Shown: positions 60,997-64,000 of the stretch, piece after piece
How the letters are laid out: the number at the start of each line of letters is the position of its first letter
How positions within the stretch are numbered: the first letter of the stretch is position 1
From: Nitrospira sp.
GTDB lineage: Bacteria > Nitrospirota > Nitrospiria > Nitrospirales > Nitrospiraceae
Direction: 5' to 3'
DNA length: 64,000 bases
Assembly: GCA_022843785.1 (NCBI GenBank)
Contig: JALHMZ010000003.1
Location: forward strand, 113,135 to 177,134
Made by a program: the position numbers and the translations under genes
Notes under the pieces: generated by a model
Told to the model about the DNA's origin: nothing
Seen by the model: the letters and a program-made list of their open reading frames with translations, nothing else
Database searches by the model: none

Positions 60997-63900
60997 ATGG
61001 CGACGATCAACGGCACAAACGCAAACGATACTCTCCAGGGTGGAGACGACGACGATCTGTTGATCGGGCTGGGTGGTGACGACGTCCTCGATGGAGGCGC
61101 GGGGCAGGACGAGGCCTTGTATGCGGGGGTGGTTCGCGAGTATCTGCTCGGCACCGAAAACGGCGTCCTGACCCTGAAGGATCAACAGGCGATCAATGGT
61201 GATGAGGGGACGGATCGGCTTACGAGGATTGAATCGCTGCAGTTCAGCGACGCGCGCCTCACCGTGACCAGTGAGCGCCGTGTCAACAGCACGACGGCCA
61301 ATGCCCAGTTCGACAGCGCGGTGACGGGGCTGGCAGACGGTGGGTATGTGGTGACGTGGAGTTCCTCGAATCAGGATGCGGTGGGGACAACTGGCATCTA
61401 TGCCCAGCGGTACGATGCGGCGGGGATGGCGGTGGGCGGAGAAGTGCAAATCAACAGTACGACGGCCAGCAACCAGTTCCTGCCTGTGGTGACGGGGCTG
61501 GCGGACGGCGGGTTTGTGGTGACGTGGAGTTCAACAGGCCAGGATGGGTCTGGCAGTGGCATCTATGGCCAGCGGTACGATGCGGCGGGGGCGGCGGTGG
61601 GGACAGAGGTTCTCGTCAACAGCACGACGGCCACTGACCAGTTCGACAGCGCGGTGACGGGACTGGCAGACGGCGGGTTCGTGGTGACATGGACGTCGTT
61701 TAGCCAGGATATGGTGGGCACCCTTGGCATCTATGCCAAGCGGTACGATGCGGCGGGGGCGGCGGCGGGGACAGAGTTTCTCGTCAACAGCACGACGGCC
61801 ATTGACCAATCCGATAGTGCCGTGACGGGGCTGGCGGACGGCGGGTTTGTGGTGACGTGGAGTTCAACAGGCCAGGATGGGTCCGGCAGTGGCATCTATG
61901 GCCAACGGTACGATGCGGCGGGGGCAGCGGTGGGGACGGAAATACAGGTCAACACCGAGATATTGAACGATCAGTTCGACAGTGCGGTGACAGGGCTAAC
62001 CGACGGGGGCTTCGTCGTGACGTGGAGTTCAACAGACCAGGACGGCTCCGGCCATGGCGTGTATGCCCAGCGGTATGATGCGGCAGGGGCGGCGGTGGGG
62101 ACGGAGTTTCTCGTCAACAGCACGACGGTCAACAACCAGGAGCAGTCTGCGGTGACGGTGCTGGCCAACGGCGGGTTCGTGGTGACGTGGACGTCCAACC
62201 AAGACATCTATGCCCAGCAGTACGATGCGGCGGGGACGGCAGTGAGCGGGGAAGTATTGGTCCACAGCACGACAGCCTTCGAACAGATCAAGCCTGCAGT
62301 GACGGCGTTGGAGGATGGCGGCTTCGTGGTGACCTGGAGTTCCAATATTCAGGATGGGTCCGGCAGTGGCATCTATGCCCAGCGGTACGATGCGGCTGGG
62401 GCACCGGTGGGCTTCACCGTGACCGGGACTGCCGGGGCGGACCGTTTGAGCGTGGGCACGCATATCCTGCTGACCGTGGATGGCGCGGGCGGCGCGGATG
62501 TGCTCATTGGCGGGGCCGGGGCCGACATTCTGCTGGGCGGGGCCGACAACGATACGCTGATTGGCGGAACGGGCGACGATTATCTCGACGGCGGAACGGG
62601 CGCGGACCTCCTGACCGGCGGCGCGGGCGGCGACATCTATCTTGTCGATAATGTGAGCGATCGCATCACCGAGACTGGGACCAGCGGCACCGACACTGTA
62701 CAGGCGAGTGTGCATCATATTCTGCGGGCCACTCTGGAAGATCTGATCCTGACCGGTGCTGGAAATTTGCAGGGGACCGGCAATGCCACCGGCAATTTAC
62801 TGCAGGGCAACCATGGAGATAATGTGCTCAATGGCAAGGGCGGCGGGGATCTGCTGCGTGGTGAAGGGGGGAACGATCGTCTTGTGGGCGACACGGGCGA
62901 CGACATCCTCATCGGGGGTGCGGGGGACGATGAGCTGATCGGCGGGACAGGGCTGGATATCCTCACCGGCGGCGCGGGAGCCGACCGATTTGTCTTTCAC
63001 AGCGCGCTCTCCGCCACGGGCAATGTGGATCAGCTCACCGATTTTACCGTGGGAACCGATCAGATTCAGTTGAGCCGAGGTGTCTTTACTGCGCTCCCAC
63101 TGGGCGCTCTCGCGGCCGGCGCGTTTCGGAGCGGCGCCGGCGTCACGACTGCGGCTGACGCCGACGACAGAATTCTCTACGACACGACGACTGGGGCGCT
63201 CTATTATGACGCCAATGGCAATGCCCTCGGCGGTCCTATCCAAGTGGCCACGCTGAACGGCATCCCGGCACTCAGCGCCGCCGATTTCGAGATCATTGCT
63301 CCGCCGCTCAATGCGGGCGCCGTGACAGCATCGCCCCCCAGTGCCCCGCGGAGACTGACGTCGCCTACGGCGACCAGCCCCGACTCGCATACGAACCAGA
63401 TCATACAAGGCACCAGCGGCGACGATCTGCTGGCTGGGCGTGGCGGCGACGATCAGCTTGATGGTGGTGCGGGGCAGGACAGGGCCTGGTATGGGGGGCT
63501 GGTTGGCGAGTATGTACTCGGCACCGAGGACGGCGTCTTGACCGTGACGGACCGGCATGCAACCAACGGCGACGAAGGGACGGACCGGCTCACGGAGATT
63601 GAATCGCTGCAGTTCAGCAATGCGCGCCTCACCGTGACCAGCGAACGCCGTATCAACAGTACGACGGCCATTGACCAGTTCGACAGTGCCGTGACGGGGC
63701 TGGCAGACGGCGGGTATGTGGTGACGTGGAGTTCAGCGCACCAGGATGGGCTCACCGTTGACATCTATGCTCAGCGGTACGATGCGGCCGGGATGGTAGT
63801 GGGTGGGGAAGTACAGGTGAACAGCACGACGGCCATTGACCAGTTCGACGGTGCCGTGACGGGGCTGGCAGACGGCGGGTATGTGGTGACGTGGAGTTCA

Positions 63901-64000
63901 GCGCACCAGGATGGGCTCACCGTTGACATCTATGCTCAGCGGTACGATGCGGCCGGGATGGTAGTGGGTGGGGAAGTACAGGTGAACAGCACGACGGCCA
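60997..64000 (+). CDS. RTX protein 6, at least 1001 aa, C-terminus outside window
   Basis: ATG 60997 has GAGGAG 6 nt upstream, and the frame is open to the window end. Order: an RTX start (NDTLQGGDDDDLLIG), a module ending ESLQFSDARLTVTSER, about eight 45-55-residue repeats of the form FDSAVTGLADGGFVVTWSS...GIYAQRYDAAG, an RTX block (about 500-655), and a serralysin-type C-terminal domain (GADRFVFHSA ... DQLTDFTVGTDQIQLSR ... LYYDANGNALGGP, about 655-770). After that the N-terminal module starts again (GTSGDDLLAGRGGDDQLDGG at 63409), followed by the same repeats. A secretion-type end inside the protein suggests an in-frame tandem duplication. Confidence 0.88.
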   Translation, partial: MATINGTNANDTLQGGDDDDLLIGLGGDDVLDGGAGQDEALYAGVVREYLLGTENGVLTLKDQQAINGDEGTDRLTRIESLQFSDARLTVTSERRVNSTTANAQFDSAVTGLADGGYVVTWSSSNQDAVGTTGIYAQRYDAAGMAVGGEVQINSTTASNQFLPVVTGLADGGFVVTWSSTGQDGSGSGIYGQRYDAAGAAVGTEVLVNSTTATDQFDSAVTGLADGGFVVTWTSFSQDMVGTLGIYAKRYDAAGAAAGTEFLVNSTTAIDQSDSAVTGLADGGFVVTWSSTGQDGSGSGIYGQRYDAAGAAVGTEIQVNTEILNDQFDSAVTGLTDGGFVVTWSSTDQDGSGHGVYAQRYDAAGAAVGTEFLVNSTTVNNQEQSAVTVLANGGFVVTWTSNQDIYAQQYDAAGTAVSGEVLVHSTTAFEQIKPAVTALEDGGFVVTWSSNIQDGSGSGIYAQRYDAAGAPVGFTVTGTAGADRLSVGTHILLTVDGAGGADVLIGGAGADILLGGADNDTLIGGTGDDYLDGGTGADLLTGGAGGDIYLVDNVSDRITETGTSGTDTVQASVHHILRATLEDLILTGAGNLQGTGNATGNLLQGNHGDNVLNGKGGGDLLRGEGGNDRLVGDTGDDILIGGAGDDELIGGTGLDILTGGAGADRFVFHSALSATGNVDQLTDFTVGTDQIQLSRGVFTALPLGALAAGAFRSGAGVTTAADADDRILYDTTTGALYYDANGNALGGPIQVATLNGIPALSAADFEIIAPPLNAGAVTASPPSAPRRLTSPTATSPDSHTNQIIQGTSGDDLLAGRGGDDQLDGGAGQDRAWYGGLVGEYVLGTEDGVLTVTDRHATNGDEGTDRLTEIESLQFSNARLTVTSERRINSTTAIDQFDSAVTGLADGGYVVTWSSAHQDGLTVDIYAQRYDAAGMVVGGEVQVNSTTAIDQFDGAVTGLADGGYVVTWSSAHQDGLTVDIYAQRYDAAGMVVGGEVQVNSTTA
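63671..64000 (+). repeat. Near-identical 165-bp tandem repeats in RTX gene 6
   Basis: Units start at 63671 and 63836, and the next begins at the window end; each encodes 55 residues. The units differ by very few bases (e.g. GACAGTGCC against GACGGTGCC). More copies may follow outside the window. Confidence 0.85.

Noticed and set aside
28236..64000. Type I secretion genes hidden among the RTX genes
   Set aside because: No frame shows Walker motifs with an ABC signature, a membrane-fusion protein or a TolC-like barrel. All long plus-strand frames are RTX proteins.

Overview
The window looks like chromosome of a GC-rich environmental Gram-negative bacterium. The mix of genes (squalene/phytoene synthase, cupredoxin, unusual ferredoxins, alanine dehydrogenase, a multi-gene His-Asp phosphorelay, RAYT transposases, very large RTX proteins) fits a Nitrospira-type genome. 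That attribution rests on general resemblance; no 16S rRNA or taxon-diagnostic gene is present.

Layout. (1) 1-1.73 kb: the decayed right end of an integrated element. It holds a partial small gene, a small gene broken by a TGA, and a large serine recombinase without its catalytic domain whose frame runs into tRNA-Ala(CGC). (2) 1.9-6.25 kb: a minus-strand phosphorelay operon (response regulator, regulator-GGDEF, hybrid histidine kinase, Hpt). (3) 6.3-21.6 kb: mostly core genes, namely a GatB/YqeY protein, an MFS transporter, HtpX, a cupredoxin, squalene/phytoene synthase, a four-gene redox operon, a secreted Lon-type protease, alanine dehydrogenase, tRNA-Pro(CGG), acylphosphatase, a sigma factor, apt, a DksA-like protein, queC, a cytochrome c and two very small envelope proteins. 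(4) 21.7-24.6 kb: an accessory patch with a MNT/HEPN toxin-antitoxin pair between two RAYT transposase remnants, a split higB with an intact higA, and degenerate repeats. (5) 24.6-28.2 kb: a duplicated lipoprotein + lipase module. The first lipase loses homology at a REP-like sequence next to an intact RAYT transposase; the second lipase is the N-terminus of a 2800-residue RTX protein. (6) 28.2-64.0 kb: six consecutive giant RTX genes on the plus strand (2800, 2323, 2308, 1785, 1050 and at least 1001 residues), the last running off the edge.

The RTX block is the outstanding feature. The five complete proteins share a related C-terminal segment ending in A-N/S-W-Q/N, the presumed type I secretion signal. 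Two of them share 206 bp of identical DNA across that segment. One contains six tandem units of exactly 489 bp. The last has a serralysin-type C-terminal domain in its interior followed by a second copy of its own N-terminal module. No type I transporter (ABC protein, membrane-fusion protein, TolC) is present, so the export machinery must lie elsewhere. The array looks like a recombining family of secreted Ca2+-binding repeat proteins, headed by a lipase and a putative partner lipoprotein.

All calls come from reading the sequence and its translations without database searches. Family names are recognition calls, and functions of unrecognised proteins are left open.
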